From Denticeps clupeoides (lineage: Eukaryota > Chordata > Actinopteri > Clupeiformes > Denticipitidae), in assembly GCF_900700375.1 (NCBI RefSeq), contig NC_041708.1:36388400-36452399 (forward strand): a stretch of 64,000 nt of DNA, in the 5' to 3' direction. The notes below the pieces were generated by a model. That model saw nothing but the letters and a program-made list of their open reading frames with translations, was not told where the DNA came from and did no database searches. Shown piece by piece: positions 19,935 through 31,050 of the stretch. Every line of letters begins with the position of its first letter. Within the stretch, counting starts at the first letter, position 1. The translations under genes and the position numbers were made by a program.

Positions 19935-20212
19935 TATATATCTCAGCTGATAAACCAGTCTCCAGGTTCACAACAATGCGAGCTGCTGAGGTGTGACATC
20001 TGTCACCTTTGTCCCGTTTTAAGGCTGGCAAAAGGGAAGCCCACCCGAGACCAGCAGCACCTTTAATAATCGTGATCGCCTCACAAGTTCAGGCCAAATT
20101 CGAACTCACCGAACTCCAGAAACTGCTTGATGGAGAGCGGAGAAGGAGAGAAGCGGGAATAATACTCGATCTTTGGCGACGTGTTCTTTAAGAGAAACGC
20201 ATACAGCCTCAT
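14357..20212 (-). CDS. pdk3: Pyruvate dehydrogenase kinase, isozyme 3-like
   Basis: Mitochondrial matrix kinase that phosphorylates the E1 alpha subunit and shuts down the pyruvate dehydrogenase complex. Exons on minus are 20110-20212 (ATG), 18223-18364, 18081-18152, 17146-17330, 16965-17054, 16807-16884, 16524-16600, 16280-16381, 15768-15878, 15542-15655 and 14357-14500. They sum to 1218 nt, so 405 residues plus TAA, the family length. The BCDHK N-terminal helical domain ([30 protein letters not shown]) is followed by the GHKL ATPase. Its N-box starts at NSMRA (residue 250), G1 is DRGGGVP (286-292), G2 is [13 protein letters not shown] (from 322), and the C-terminal DW pair is near 387-388. 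The PDK3 assignment rests on sequence recall and on the pcyt1b/pola1 neighbourhood; PDK1/2/4 are less likely. No damage is seen. Confidence 0.96.
14985..15080 (-). repeat. Old tRNA-like SINE fragment in pdk3 intron
   Basis: A short block resembles the reverse complement of the SINE segment with ctccccgggcgcctgtc (here gcagccacggggagcagtgtgtg). It is strongly diverged and lies in the last pdk3 intron. Confidence 0.4.
17596..17945 (+). repeat. Copy of the catttacagcatttatcagacgcc repeat, with extra internal sequence
   Basis: It begins tttacatttacagcatttatc, continues agacgcccttatccatagcgacttacaatcagt, and later shows ggtgaccttccaggttcctgag. The middle (17700-17880) includes sequence resembling the SINE tail, so one repeat is probably inserted in another. 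It lies in a pdk3 intron. Confidence 0.5.
18410..18900 (-). mobile_element. Tc1-like DNA transposon remnant in pdk3 intron 1
   Basis: On minus there is a short stretch starting MAKTRELSE, like the start of Tc1-type transposases (MAKTKELSK), preceded upstream by a typical non-coding lead. The opposite strand carries ccccaaagcataatgtttt and related Tc1 coding-strand text. The frame is broken and the centre is missing. Family from motif only. Confidence 0.5.
19876..19942 (+). repeat. Compound microsatellite (TC)n-(TATC)n-(TA)n
   Basis: Runs of tc, then tatc, then ta lie in pdk3 intron 1. Length is likely variable between individuals. Confidence 0.85.
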
Positions 20213-20454
20213 CGTCAACGCAGAAACGATTGCGTCCGATCAGGAGGAGCCACCTGCGCGTCAGCGAGCGTTTAAGAAACTGGTTGCATCAGGTAGACAT
20301 CGTGTTCCTTTCCCCACGTCGATGCCCCGTGTCCGGCACAATAAACTGCAGAAACGTGGGAGAGAAGGAAAAAAAAAAACCCTATTTACTGTCATAACAT
20401 CTCCCGTGCTGCATCGCTGCACGTACACAAGGGCCCGCATGACAGCGCATGACA

Positions 20455-20640
20455 GCCCGGTCACGTGACAAAAAAACACGAACGCGATTGGCTTACGTCG
20501 GCGCGCGGCGCCACGCTGTCATTGGTCCGCTCAGCAGTTTTTCGATGTGACCAACCAATGACGTTACGGCGAACTTGACGTTTACGTGGTACGTCCCTAA
20601 GGCGCGAAACTCAGGTGGGGGGCCGGAAGTGTAGCAGCGA
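20455..20640. promoter_or_regulatory. CpG-rich pdk3 promoter with E-box and CCAAT motifs
   Basis: The palindrome GTCACGTGAC at 20460-20469 is an E-box of the USF/TFE type. ATTGG motifs (NF-Y, either strand) lie near 20487, 20520 and 20553, and a ccggaagtg ETS-like site near 20623. The block lies 250-430 bp upstream of the pdk3 ATG and could fire in both directions. Motifs are seen; use is inferred. Confidence 0.5.
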
Positions 20641-20664
20641 CGATGCGCCGTCTGGTAAATGGCC

Positions 20665-20715
20665 ATGTCTTGCGTGGCTTTTGGATGCTCCAATCGGTCT
20701 AACCGAGTAGTCTAA
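20665..20715 (+). pseudogene. Possible first-exon remnant of a THAP-domain gene
   Basis: An ATG at 20665 opens a short frame reading MSCVAFGCSNRSNRVV and then stops. C-x4-C with the VAFGCSNR core is how many THAP zinc-finger domains begin. It sits divergently from pdk3 on the other side of the shared CpG-rich block. No following exon is seen; Tc1-like sequence starts within about 300 bp. It could be a real first exon with a donor I cannot see (for example near ccgag at 20712), or a leftover. Confidence 0.35.
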
Positions 20716-21199
20716 TATGGACTCCATTGGGACTCTATTTTTTTTTTTAGGCTACCCTAGTGTTTTGGGTGACTTTGGGTCAGTCGACTGGGCTCGTACG
20801 GTCAAATACTGAGCGCAAATCAGAGTCATCTCTTCAACAGGAGCAGAGGATCAATCTCACGGAAGGCCAACAAAGACAGTGGGAATTTTGGGGACGGAAT
20901 ATTTTAGAACTCCAATAGACAGCTGAGACCCCGGGTCTGAGCCCAAATCTGATAGTTGACAGGTCACAATCGGAGGGCATCATTGGAAATGGTACTTTAA
21001 ATGTTCAAGGTAAATTATTGTACTAAGTTGTTTAATTAGCATTAATATTAAAATAACACAAATGCAATTGTCAGAAAATACACGAAAAAGTATAGGTAGC
21101 ACAAAAATAAGACATCCTAGATCTGTATGAAATTTTCTTATTAATTTTAATAAATTAAAATTATCAACCCATTTAGGTCTGCATTTGGAGTCGGATGGT

Positions 21200-21660
21200 C
21201 TCATGAGGGAACTCCCTCCCAGATCTGGATATCCACCAACTCCTGGACAATCTGTAGTGCAACATGGTGTTGGTGGATGGAGCGAGACATGATGTCCCAG
21301 ATGTGCTCACTTGGGTTCAGGTCTGGGGATCGGGCGGGCCAGTCCATAGCATCAAGGCCTTCGTCTTGCAGGAACTGCTGACCCCTTCCAGCCACATGAG
21401 GTCTAGCATTATCTTGCATTAGGAGGAACCCAGGTCCAACCGCACCAGCATTCGGTCTCACAAGGTATCTGATGATTTCACCTTGGTACCTACTGGCAGT
21501 CAGGCTACCTCAGGCTACCTCTGGTGAGCACATGGAGGGCTGTGCAGCCCCCCCCCCCCCAAAAAAAAGCCACCTCACACTATTACTGACCCCCACTGGC
21601 AATGTTGTTGCCTGAACGTTCTCAACATCAGCCAGAAAGCAACTGAGAAGCGGTCTGTGG
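21200..21660 (-). mobile_element. Tc1/mariner-like transposase remnant
   Basis: A minus ORF at 21201-21461 contains LLMQDNARPHVAG and DWPARSPDLNPSEHIWD, the second and third parts of the DDE catalytic region of Tc1-type transposases. More coding-like text (QQHCQWGSVIV) continues out of frame to about 21660. No terminal inverted repeats were found, so it is an old fragment. Confidence 0.75.
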
Positions 21661-21768
21661 TCACCACCTGCAGGACCGCGCCTTTATTGGGGACATATTG
21701 CTAATTGACTGTCATTTCCACCCGTTGTCTATTTCATTTGCACAGCATCATGTGAAACTGATTGTTAT

Positions 21769-22923
21769 TAGGGCTGGGGAAAAAAATGATTTCATCGATT
21801 TATCGATTTTGTAGTTTAAAACTATTTTTATTGTGGTTTTTTGCCACAATAGTTTTTTCGGACTTTCCCGCGTTTAGTCCTTCTTGGTTACCTTTGCGCG
21901 ATATGAGCCAGCCTCCGCCCCGCGTAACACAGTCAAAACAACATTGCAGCGTGTAGCAGAGAACTAGTTCCAAAGAAAGGCACAGGTAATTCCGTCATAA
22001 TTCCAAACCATTCTGGAATTGGTTTGGTTTTGATGCAGCAGACGAAGCCTTGCTGCAAAATATGTTTCAAGGCTGTTGCTGCTGGAAGCAGCAGTACAAC
22101 AAATCTTTTCCAGCAGCTGAGGAATAAACATCCAGAATGGGAGAAGTGCAGCCGGCTCCGTAGCGAAAAACGGCTCCTCTAGCACACCTGCTAATAAGCA
22201 AACTACACTTCCTGACAGCTTTACAAACTGTGTGCCTTATGATAAGGACGGAGCGCGATGGATCACGTTTTATATCGCCACAGACATGCTGCCAATTTAT
22301 TCTGTCGAAAAGCGAGGCTTTAATCGCATGCTGAAAGTATTAGATGCGAGGTACATTGTCCCCAGTCGCAAGTATTTCGCCGATGCAGCGCTGCGTCACA
22401 TGTACAATACAACTCAGGAAAAGATCCGCAGTGAGCTGGAGGAGATGCAGTTTTACTCAGCCACAAAGCACGTGTTTTGTAGTTACAGATAAAAGTTTAC
22501 ATCTGTTCATTCTTTGAGCAGGCTATATGTGTGCCACAGGCATGTTTAATATTTTATATTTACACTATACTGAGAAGAGTTTTTTTATTGTAATGTTATA
22601 TGTTACAAAATTTGTAATTATCTGATTTCTTGAACAGAAAATTTAAGTTACTGTGAAGCTGTTGCACTTTTGCTTAAACCTGGGTTAAAGCTTGAAATTG
22701 TTGAATGACAGAGCCTCATTTACTTTTTGTTTTGGGATTCTACGCATTTTACACTCTTGAGGACAATCATAGCAATAAAGTTGCACTTTTGACACTATAT
22801 CTGATGTCTGCAGCCATTTTTTAAGTGCATTGGGGGAAAAAAAAAATCTAAAATCAAATCGAAACTCGAATTTTTCTTTAAAAATCGAAGATTTTTTTTT
22901 TTAGGCAAAATCGCCCAGCCCTA
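21769..22923 (+). mobile_element. hAT transposon with intact ends and 8-bp target duplication
   Basis: Ends TAGGGCTGGG (21769-21778) and CCCAGCCCTA (22914-22923) are perfect inverted repeats. The flanks attgttat (21761-21768) and attgttat (22924-22931) are an exact 8-bp duplication that fits the hAT pattern nTnnnnAn. Inside, a frame at 22232-22492 contains FNRMLKVLDARYIVPSRKYF, the part of BED-type hAT transposases just after the zinc finger. The transposase is only partial, so the copy is non-autonomous. Confidence 0.85.
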
Positions 22924-22999
22924 ATTGTTATTCAGTGTTGCTTCCTAAGTGGACAGTTTTATTTCACAGAAGTGTGATTGACTTGGAGTTATATTGTGC

Positions 23000-23930
23000 T
23001 GTTTAAGTTAAAAGACTTTATTGTCATTGCACAATCATACTTAGTACAACAAAACTGCGGTGCCTTCCCGAGACAGCGGTTGTTGTAGACGTCCTTTAGG
23101 GAAGGAAGCGAGTGACCAATGATTTTACCTGTAGTGTTGATGACCTTCTGACCTATCTTCTTGCCTGCCATCGTGCAGCTTGAGTACCACACAGAGATGC
23201 AATATGTCAGCAGACTTCAAATGGAGCAGCGGTAGAAGATGGTCAGCAGCTCCTTCCTCAGGTTAAATCTCCTGAGGATCCTCAGACAATGGGGTCGCTG
23301 TTGGGCCTTCTTTACCACCGCCGAGGTGTTGGAGCTCCATTTCAGATCTGCTTCCATATGCACACCCAGGAACTTAAAACTGGTCACCTTCTCCACACCC
23401 TCCCCGCTGATGTAGATGGGTTGCAGGTCAGCATTTTTCTTCCTGAAGTTGAGGATGAGTTCCTTGGTTTTTGAGTTGTTTTCCACACACTGTCTCTGGA
23501 CCTCCTCCCTGTACACTGTCTCACCACCACAGTCATCTGCGAACTTGAAGATAGTGATATTTTTGTGGGTGCTGACACAGTTGTACAGTATGCACCCCTG
23601 TGGAGATCCTGTGTTAATGCTGAGGACTGTGGAAAGCTGGGATCCCACTCTGACTCTCTGAAGAAAAATCTCTAATCCAGCAGCAGATGGGGAGGAGAAG
23701 GACAATGTCCAGTAACTAAAGTCAACTAAAGTAGCTATCGGCAAAGAGCAACCTAGCACAGCGCCCCCACTGGTCCAGGTGGGAGATGGTAGTGTGGAGC
23801 GCTATGATGGTTCCATCTTCAGTCCATCTGTTAGCTCTGTATGCAGCCTGGTGGGGGTCAAGTGTGGACGAGAGGTAGGATGTGATGTGTGATGTAGTTT
23901 TTTGAGAAGCGTATTTTAATCCGCTTCACA
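23000..23930 (-). mobile_element. LINE reverse-transcriptase fragment
   Basis: On minus the frame holds the RT palm text INTGSPQGCILYN and FKFADD, then NNSKTKELILNFRK, FKFLGVHMEADLKWSSN and VKKAQQRPHCLRILRRF. Upstream text (HQAAYRANRWTEDG) continues to about 23930 and the post-RT tail runs to about 23000. This looks like the L2/CR1-type group of fish non-LTR elements. Frames are broken. Confidence 0.7.
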
Positions 23931-24539
23931 ACTATATTCTGTACATGAACTCTCTGTGAACTTGACCACCAGCATTTAAATTTGGTTTCTTGTACCAAAT
24001 GTGATTAAATTCCCTCAAGCTGATATAGTATGCTGATAACCTGAAAACATGATGTGTACATGAGAAATGATGAAATAAAATGAGATGTATCTGCAGATGC
24101 TCCGTTTCTGAGTACAGATCCCTCTTGGTGTCAGGTGAGAAAAGAATATGTGCAGCAAAACTACAAATACAAAAGTCCCACATACACCAATGGTTTAAGA
24201 TCCACTTCACACACCATTAAAACCACCCATAGGTGGCGCTATAATTCGCCTACTTACATTATGGCTCATATCTTGAGAACCGTATGGTGTAAAACAAGAA
24301 TGATTTCCTTTGATCCATTGAAGGAGTCTGAATCAAAAGCATTACTGTCCTGTCCTGAAAACATTACAATTTAAAAAAGAAGTGAAGTAAAATAAAAAGT
24401 CCAAATCTGAGTCTCACTAAACATCTCCAGACCATGCAAACAAAACATTGTTGTATGAACTTCTGTTTCAAAGTTGCGTGCCAATCAAAGTGCAGTTGCC
24501 AGTACAATAACTATAGATTGTGTCGTTCTTTTCTTATTT

Positions 24540-24900
24540 TTTAAGTGACTTTGCTGCTCTTCCCACCCGGTTTTCTCTACTCTATTCTAATATGATAAAT
24601 GTTGGTGACTTCAATATTCATATGGACGTCAATAACCATCTTTCCAGAGATTTCTCATCTTATCTAGAATGGACACCGACTGGATCGTCTGTTCAAGAAA
24701 ACAAAAAAAAGTACAATAATCATATTTTATTTTATAAGGACTGCATTGTCTCAGCTAAATCTGCAGACTACATTGTTTTAATTAGTTCTAGTGAAGGTAA
24801 GTCTCATTTTCTGTTTAGCAAAACTAAAGTCTCCTGATTCATTCCCCTCTTATATATATTCTGATAAATTTAGCAAATCTTTCATGTCTTATTTCACTCC
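24540..24900 (+). mobile_element. LINE endonuclease fragment, internally deleted
   Basis: The frame at 24520-24837 holds INVGDFNIHMDV, the GDFN block of LINE endonucleases, then jumps to KDCIVSAKSADYIVLISSSEG, a downstream linker segment. The jump shows an internal deletion. Confidence 0.6.
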
Positions 24901-24914
24901 CAAAATTTCTGTAG

Positions 24915-25150
24915 CTGCTGGGTGGACAGCAGTGAAGCGATTGTCATTGTGAAACACAGAACACGGTGACACGGTGAAATGTGTCCTCTGTATTTAACCA
25001 TCATCCTTAGTGAGCAGTGGACACCATGACAGGCGCCCAGGGAGCAGTGTGTGGGGACGGGACCTTGATCAGTGGCACCTTGGCGATTCAGGATTCGAAC
25101 CTACAACATTCTGATTACGATTCCTTACCCACCAGGCCACCACTGCCCCG
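24915..25150 (-). repeat. tRNA-like SINE copy
   Basis: Reverse complement of the SINE described at 58920. Box-B-like ggattcgaacc lies near 25090 and the 5' end near the ggccaccactgcccc at 25150. Confidence 0.8.
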
Positions 25151-25159
25151 TACTGTGAC

Positions 25160-26420
25160 CCTGCTGCTCCGCCCTGTGACGGCCCGCTCATACTGCCGTG
25201 CGGGTGCCAGAAGGCGCACTCACAGACATCGCAGCAGCTGGTGTTCATGGCGGGTTGAAAGTCACCAGAAGGCTGATGGTGTTTTAGCAGGCGTGTAAAA
25301 TGCGCCGTCAATTTATTTAAGTCACTTCAAATTTAACACACTTCCTCAAACTGGCTTACTCGCCTCAACACAAGATGTAATTGGTGTGAAATGATGTTTT
25401 ATTGTTCATTTTTTCATCTTTCTGTAAGATGACCTTAAATAAAATGACCGTTTTTGTAAAGTCACAATTGTGACTTTACACTGCTGTCACCTTCGCACCA
25501 TTTTAATCAGTAACGGGCAGCTTGACGTGTGAGTAAAGATGAGTGATGTGGTGTGATGTGATTGTAATGAAAGATTCAGTGGCTCGCAGTGCTATTGCAT
25601 GCAAGTACCACTCATTCTAAAGTGAATTGTCTTTTGACTCATGTCCATGTGTCCTGTGTGTACAGTAACAACGAAGACGGCTTCGCGGCAGCGGACTGAT
25701 ACAGAAAACGTACGGAAACAAGAACATCTTCACACTTCAAGCAGCAAACAGACAGCAATGTCTTCAGCCTCTGTTCAAGATCAGTTATGACCTTTTCTCT
25801 CGTTTTTTGTACTAAATTAAAAGTTGTTTGTAAGTTGTCTTTGCATTTTAACACACTGAACTAGTGCACACCAAAAGTGTGAAAAAAGATAAAAAATAAG
25901 ATATTAAAGTGCCCAGTCAGTTATCTAAGGCTGGTGTGGTTCTTGTAGAGGACTGAGCTGAAATGTAAATATATATGAAAAATAAAGTCCATTTACGCAC
26001 AGACACTCGTCATCATCAGTGAACACTGTGCAAATTAAAGAAGAAAAAATGTTGAAAATAAAAAATGTTGTAAATGAACTCAAATATTATTTGCATGTGA
26101 CCACTGTACCCCCATACTCAGTACCTGACAGTGAAGTTATTCTCATTGTGATACACTGCAGCACAGCACACAGTACACATATACACAACGTGTCCTTGAC
26201 AGGTCACGGTGAAACCACACCTGATTCCACTCAAGAACTGGGTGGTAACGGGTTGAGTGGTGGAACCAGCTGTGCTAAATGAGGATAAACCCAAAAAAAA
26301 CCCATCATTTTACTCCAGGACCGGTTTTGTAGACCCCAATCTAGTCTTGTACAACTAGTACTAGTTATCTAATGAGTGCCAGACTTGGCAGGTCTAGAAG
26401 GTCATTAATGTTAATTATGT
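25160..26420. other. Interval upstream of zp3, no gene seen
   Basis: AT-rich sequence without recognised coding exons. CACCTG (E-box class CANNTG) at 26218-26223 lies about 230 bp before the expected zp3 start of transcription. Egg-envelope genes are known to respond to FIGLA through such boxes, but this match is short and may be chance. Confidence 0.35.
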
Positions 26421-26424
26421 TTCC

Positions 26425-26430
26425 TATAAA
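26425..26430 (+). promoter_or_regulatory. TATA box of zp3-like gene
   Basis: The sequence cctataaaagtgg gives TATAAA 45 bp before the ATG, which fits the short 5' UTRs of zona pellucida genes. Confidence 0.65.
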
Positions 26431-26469
26431 AGTGGAAGCCATACATGGTGGTGACTGTAATGTGGCATC

Positions 26470-29026
26470 ATGGGTTGGTGGTCAGTGGCAGTGTTGCTGT
26501 GGGGAGGTGTTGTAGGGGTTTGTATGGGTGCAGTTCTGCTGGATGTTAAAGGTGTACCAGGACCTGCTCCAGCTTCTGGTCAACCTCTTCCAAGACCTGC
26601 AATGAATCCACCTCTGGTTCATGCCAGTCCTCCCTTTGTCCCTGCGATGCCAGCCAGTCCCCCGTTTGTCCCCGGCGTGTTGCCACCTCCTCAGGTGCCT
26701 GCCCGTCCCCCGTTTGTCCCCGGTGTGTTGCCACCTCCTCAGGTGCCGGCCCGTCCCCCGTTTGTCCCCGGCGTGTTGCCACCTCCTCAGGTGCCGGCCC
26801 GTCCCCCGTTTGTCCCCGGCGTGTTGCCACCTCCTCAGGTGCCGGCCCGTCCCCCGTTTGTCCCCGGCGTGTTGCCACCTCCTCAGGTGCCTGCCCGTCC
26901 CCCGTTTGTCCCCGGCGTGTTGCCACCTCCTCAGGTGCCTGCCCGTCCCCCGTTTGTCCCCGGCGTGTTGCCACCTCCTCAGGTGCCTGCCCGTCCCCCG
27001 TTTGTCCCCGGCGTGTTGCCACCTCCTCAGGTGCCTGCCCGTCCCCCGTTTGTCCCCGGCGTGTTGCCACCACCTCAGGTGCCTGCCCGTCCCCCGTTTG
27101 TCCCCGGCGTGTTGCCACCACCTCAGGTGCCTGCCCGTCCCCCGTTTGTCCCCGGCGTGTTGCCACCACCTCAGGTGCCTGCCCGTCCCCCGTTTGTCCC
27201 CGTGCAGCCTCAGGCTCCTGCCAGTCCCCCCTTTGTGCCCGGGTTTGTGCCACCACCGCCGCCTCAGGTGCCTGCCCGTCCCCCATTTGTCCCCGGCGTG
27301 CTGCCACCGCCTCAGTCTCCTGCCCATCCCCCGTTGGTTCCCGGGATGCCTCAGGTTCCTGCACATCCCCCATTTGCTCCTTCGCCTCAGGGAACAGGGG
27401 GGCAGCTTCAAGATCCTGGAAGTGTCCAGCAGCAGCTGCTTGGCCCAGTAAAGGAGCTGACCTGGAAGTTTCCTCAGATGCCAGTAGAGCCCACGTCCCC
27501 CCCAGTGCAGTTCCAGCTGAGGGAGCCGGTATCAGTCAGCAGTGTGGCAGCTACCTGTGACGAGAATATGGTGCACGTGCAGGTTAAGAAGGACCTGTTT
27601 GGTTCTGGAGAGCTCATCCAGGCATCAGACATCTCACTAGGAGGCTGTGGGGTGACTGGAGAAGATTCTGTGGCTCAGCTGCTGTATTTTCAGTCCTATT
27701 TGCAGGCCTGTGGCAGCCAAGTAGTGGTGAGTTCTGGTTCCTCTTTGGTCAGGAATCTGTTGGACTTTCTCCAGTAACTCTGGCTTTTTCCCCCTTCAAA
27801 CACAGATGACCAACGATTCCCTGGTTTATTCTTTTTCTCTGACCTACATCCCAAGAGCCATTTCTGATGCTTCTGCTCCAATAGTCAGAACCAGTGGTGC
27901 TGTAATTGGGATTGAATGCCACTATTTGAGGTGAGCTCTATCTGATCTGCTCTCCCATGTCTCTCTGTATTTAGATGCTTTTTGATATCGGTTTCTTCTT
28001 GCACGTGACCAGGCTTCACAATGTGAGTAGCAATGCCCTGCAGCCTGCCTGGATCCCATATGCTGCTACTAAAACTGCAGAGGAGCTGCTGGTCTTCTCT
28101 CTCAAGCTCATGACTGGTAGGTACAGTTGTGGTCCACTGTTCCACTGTGTTTGCTGTTCCTAACATTTGCGTTTCTCTTCAGATGATTGGAAGTTTGAGA
28201 GGCCTTCCAACGTCTATTACATGGGAGATCTGATCCATTTTGAGGCTTCTGTCAAGCAGTACAACCATGTCCCCCTCCGGGTGTTTGTTGATACCTGTGT
28301 GGTCACCGCTGTCCCTGATGCAGCTGCTGCTCCCAGTTATCTCTTCATTCAGAACCATGGGTGAGGAGCAGCTTCATTTCTTTATGGCTTTGTTTATGAT
28401 GTGCTGTAGTCTCATTTTGCTCTCCTTTTTATTGTAGGTGTCTGGTTGATTCCAAGCTCACTGGCTCATCTTCTCGCTTCCTGCCCCGTACACAGGATTT
28501 CAAGCTCCAGTTCCAGCTGGAGGCTTTCAGGTTTCAGCAGGGGGACACTGGCTCTGTACGTGTCTCGAGCTAGCCCTTCGCTCTCATGGTTCCACCACCT
28601 TGGCGTAGTGGCTGACCGTCCGTATCTCTCTTGTTCCAGCTGTTCATCACTTGCTTGCTGAAGGCAACAGCGGCTGCTTCCCCGACTGATGCTGAGCACA
28701 AGGCCTGTTCTTTTGTAGGACAGAAGTAGGTCTGGACTAGACGCTGCATTACAAACATCCACATGTACTTTTTATTCAGGCCCTGATCTTTCTATGAAGG
28801 TGGGCTGGTGCAGGTGGAGAGGACCAACTGTGTAGCTGCTGTGATGGTTCTTGTGGGTCCAGGAAGGCAAGAGATCTGACCTCTGTCTCAGGTATATGGA
28901 CATGGCGTCCATTTTTGTCTTTCTGTTTGTGCTGATTATACATTTTAATCCTGTTCCTCTTCCTTGCTTTCAGATTCTGGATGGGAGAAAGAAATATCTT
29001 TGGGACCGTTGTTCATCAGAGGTTGA
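26470..29026 (+). CDS. zp3: Zona pellucida sperm-binding protein 3-like (egg envelope), with Pro-rich repeat
   Basis: Secreted structural glycoprotein of the egg envelope; ZP modules polymerise into its filaments. Exons are 26470-27726, 27806-27930, 28013-28116, 28183-28360, 28438-28555, 28640-28725, 28800-28891 and 28974-29026, summing to 2013 nt, so 670 residues plus TGA. The first about 20 residues are a signal peptide (MGWWSVAVLLWGG...). Residues about 55-250 are an 11-fold 16-residue repeat (PARPPFVPGVLPPPQV type), then looser repeats to about 310. The ZP domain starts near CDENMVHVQVKKDLFG. Its ZP-N part spans to the VYSFSLTYIPR block, and the ZP-C part has conserved cysteines including LFITCLLKATAA and LCSCCDGSCG. 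The end WEKEISLGPLFI is typical of ZP3. No transmembrane tail is seen, as in many fish ZP proteins. Which zp3 paralogue it is cannot be told. Confidence 0.93.
26650..27215 (+). repeat. 48-bp coding minisatellite in zp3 exon 1
   Basis: Eleven near-identical 48-bp units (16 codons) are counted by the repeated gtgttgccacc core, spaced 48 bp from about 26677 to 27157, followed by diverged units to about 27390. Two subtypes alternate in blocks (cctcct against ccacca after gttgccac; gccggcc against gcctgcc), the sign of unequal exchange. Because the period is a multiple of 3, all six frames are open here; only the plus frame is a gene. Confidence 0.95.
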
Positions 29027-29067
29027 CCAGCCTGTCCCCCTTTATGATCGTTCTCTTTTAATAGCCA

Positions 29068-29073
29068 AATAAA
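29068..29073 (+). terminator. Poly(A) signal of zp3-like gene
   Basis: AATAAA 42 bp after the stop codon, giving a very short 3' UTR, usual for zona pellucida genes. Confidence 0.75.
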
Positions 29074-30290
29074 TGGACTGTCGTGTATCAAGTAGTCTCG
29101 TCTCTCCTTTTCAAGCATGCACCATTTACAACTACAGGTCCTCTTTCCTAAATACACTTCAGATGGGGGTCTGAGGAACCAGACATCTGGAACAGTTTAT
29201 TCTAATACATGTTTGAAGATGGTGTTCTGTGTCATGAAGTGGTAATTTTTAGTTAATTGGTCTTAGGTCCCCTCCACACAAGCAGTTTTTGGTTCCTAAA
29301 TCTGTCCACAGGAGTTATCTGAACTGTGATCCACATGGAGATTCAGAACTGTCTCTTATGCTCTTAACCCCCTCCACACCATACGCTTTAATTCTGGTCT
29401 CAATTTCTCTCCTTGTTTCATGTCTAGTTCTGTGTTATATTTCTCCTGTATTGTCATTAGAAATGTTTTAATGAGATTCTGCATCTGAGCCATGAATGTT
29501 TATCCCACATTGTTGTAGGTATGAAGTGTTTTGAGGTTCTAGGTCAGGTTGGCTGAATGTCAGCATTTTCACTAAAATCCAATTTGCTGTACACGTGGAA
29601 CTCTGGACTAGTTTTAGAAAGTAACCGTTCTGGTTCTCCGTTTCTGTGTGGACACAAGGCCACATTTAATAGAAATACAAACATTTTTGTGTAGACGGGC
29701 ATTTGTGACGCCCGTATTCATTTTAGTCTAGTGAAGTTTCACTTGATAAAGTCTGAACGTTTTAGTCAGGATCATCTGTGACTGTTTTTGTCAATGAAAA
29801 TGGTCTTTTAGTCTCATAGACTCAAGAATACTTTCCATCTTTTCCTGAGGCCGCATTTCTACTTGTGTTATTCAACACATTCTGTTTTCTGCTCCACTTC
29901 ATTTTAAAGAAAGTGTCCAAACGTCACTTAGTCTTTTTGTCTCAACCAACTGTTAACCCACCACTAGAAATCTATGACCCATCATAAGCATTCTGACATC
30001 GAAATAATGCACAAACGAGACCTGGAGAAGTGACGTCATCTGTTCGACCATGAGTGAGACACAGAAAACCGTTCAACAGACAATTTCATTCATTACATGA
30101 AATATTTTGTTATAAATGGCAGCCTTCTGCTTTCTCTCATACTTTCTTTGTTTTTGTTTCTTTTCTGTGTCTTTGGTCACTCGGACCGCACAACTTTTCC
30201 CAGCCATGAACTGCTTGTCATCATTCAGTCGTATAAAAAAACGTCCTACCCATTTCTCATAATCCCGGAAACTTTTATGGAGATCCTAGT
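29074..30290. other. Intergenic, no gene recognised
   Basis: AT-rich sequence. Short open frames on both strands have no recognisable domain, and no repeat family was identified by eye. Confidence 0.4.
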
Positions 30291-30299
30291 CTGAAGAGC

Positions 30300-31050
30300 A
30301 GCTTGTTGGGGATTCCGCACTCAGCTCCCATCCATCCTCTTGCAGAACCTCTGCTCCCTTCCAAACAAAGTGGACGAGCTGCTGCTACTTACCTGGACCA
30401 ACAAGAACTTTACACGTTCTACTGACTGTGCAGCCACTACTAACTCCACCACCATCATTACGTTTGCTGACGACACTGTCGTGGTGGGCCTGATCTCTGA
30501 CAATGACGAGTCAGCCTACCTGGAGGAGGTTGGAAATCTGGAGAATTGGTGCCAGAGGAACAAGACAAAAGAGTTGATAGTGGACTTTAGTACCAAGCAG
30601 GAGAGGAACTACCAGACCCCTGTCATCAACAGGAGCCCAGTGGAGAGAGCGGACAGCTTCAGATACCTCTGTGTTCACATCATGGAGGACTTGTCATGGT
30701 CCTGTCACATCAACACCTTGGTGAAAAAGGCCCCTCAGATGCTTGAGAGACTCAATCCCCCCAGAATCCTTGCACATTTTTAATCTTGCACAATTTTGAA
30801 AAGATATTTTTTCTTTTCACTTTATACTTTGACTTCACTCATTTGCACACCTTCACCCTACCTGTTACACGTATTTTATGATTTATATTAAAGACATAAA
30901 AATGTAATATTTGGTTATGTTTGCAATATTTGTATATTGGTTCATTGTATACTTGCAATATTTGCAATAATGTGGTCTGTAGCAGTCGCTAAAGCATTTC
31001 AATGCATATCATACTGTGTATGACTATGTATGTGACAAATAAAATTTGAA
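30300..31050 (+). mobile_element. LINE reverse-transcriptase fragment with 3' tail
   Basis: The plus frame 30340-30783 reads FADDTVVVGLISDNDESAY (the RT catalytic YADD-like box here is FADD), then NKTKELIVDFSTK and HINTLVKKAPQM. The non-coding 3' tail ends near 31048 with gtgacaaataaaatttgaattt. Same broad family as 23000-23930 but opposite strand; 5' truncated as LINEs usually are. Confidence 0.75.

Noticed and set aside
26482-27411. Long minus-strand open frames (309 and 275 codons) opposite zp3 exon 1
   Set aside because: They arise because the 48-bp repeat has a period divisible by three and is GC-rich; composition is Arg/Gly/Thr low-complexity, and the plus frame has signal peptide, splice sites and a ZP domain.
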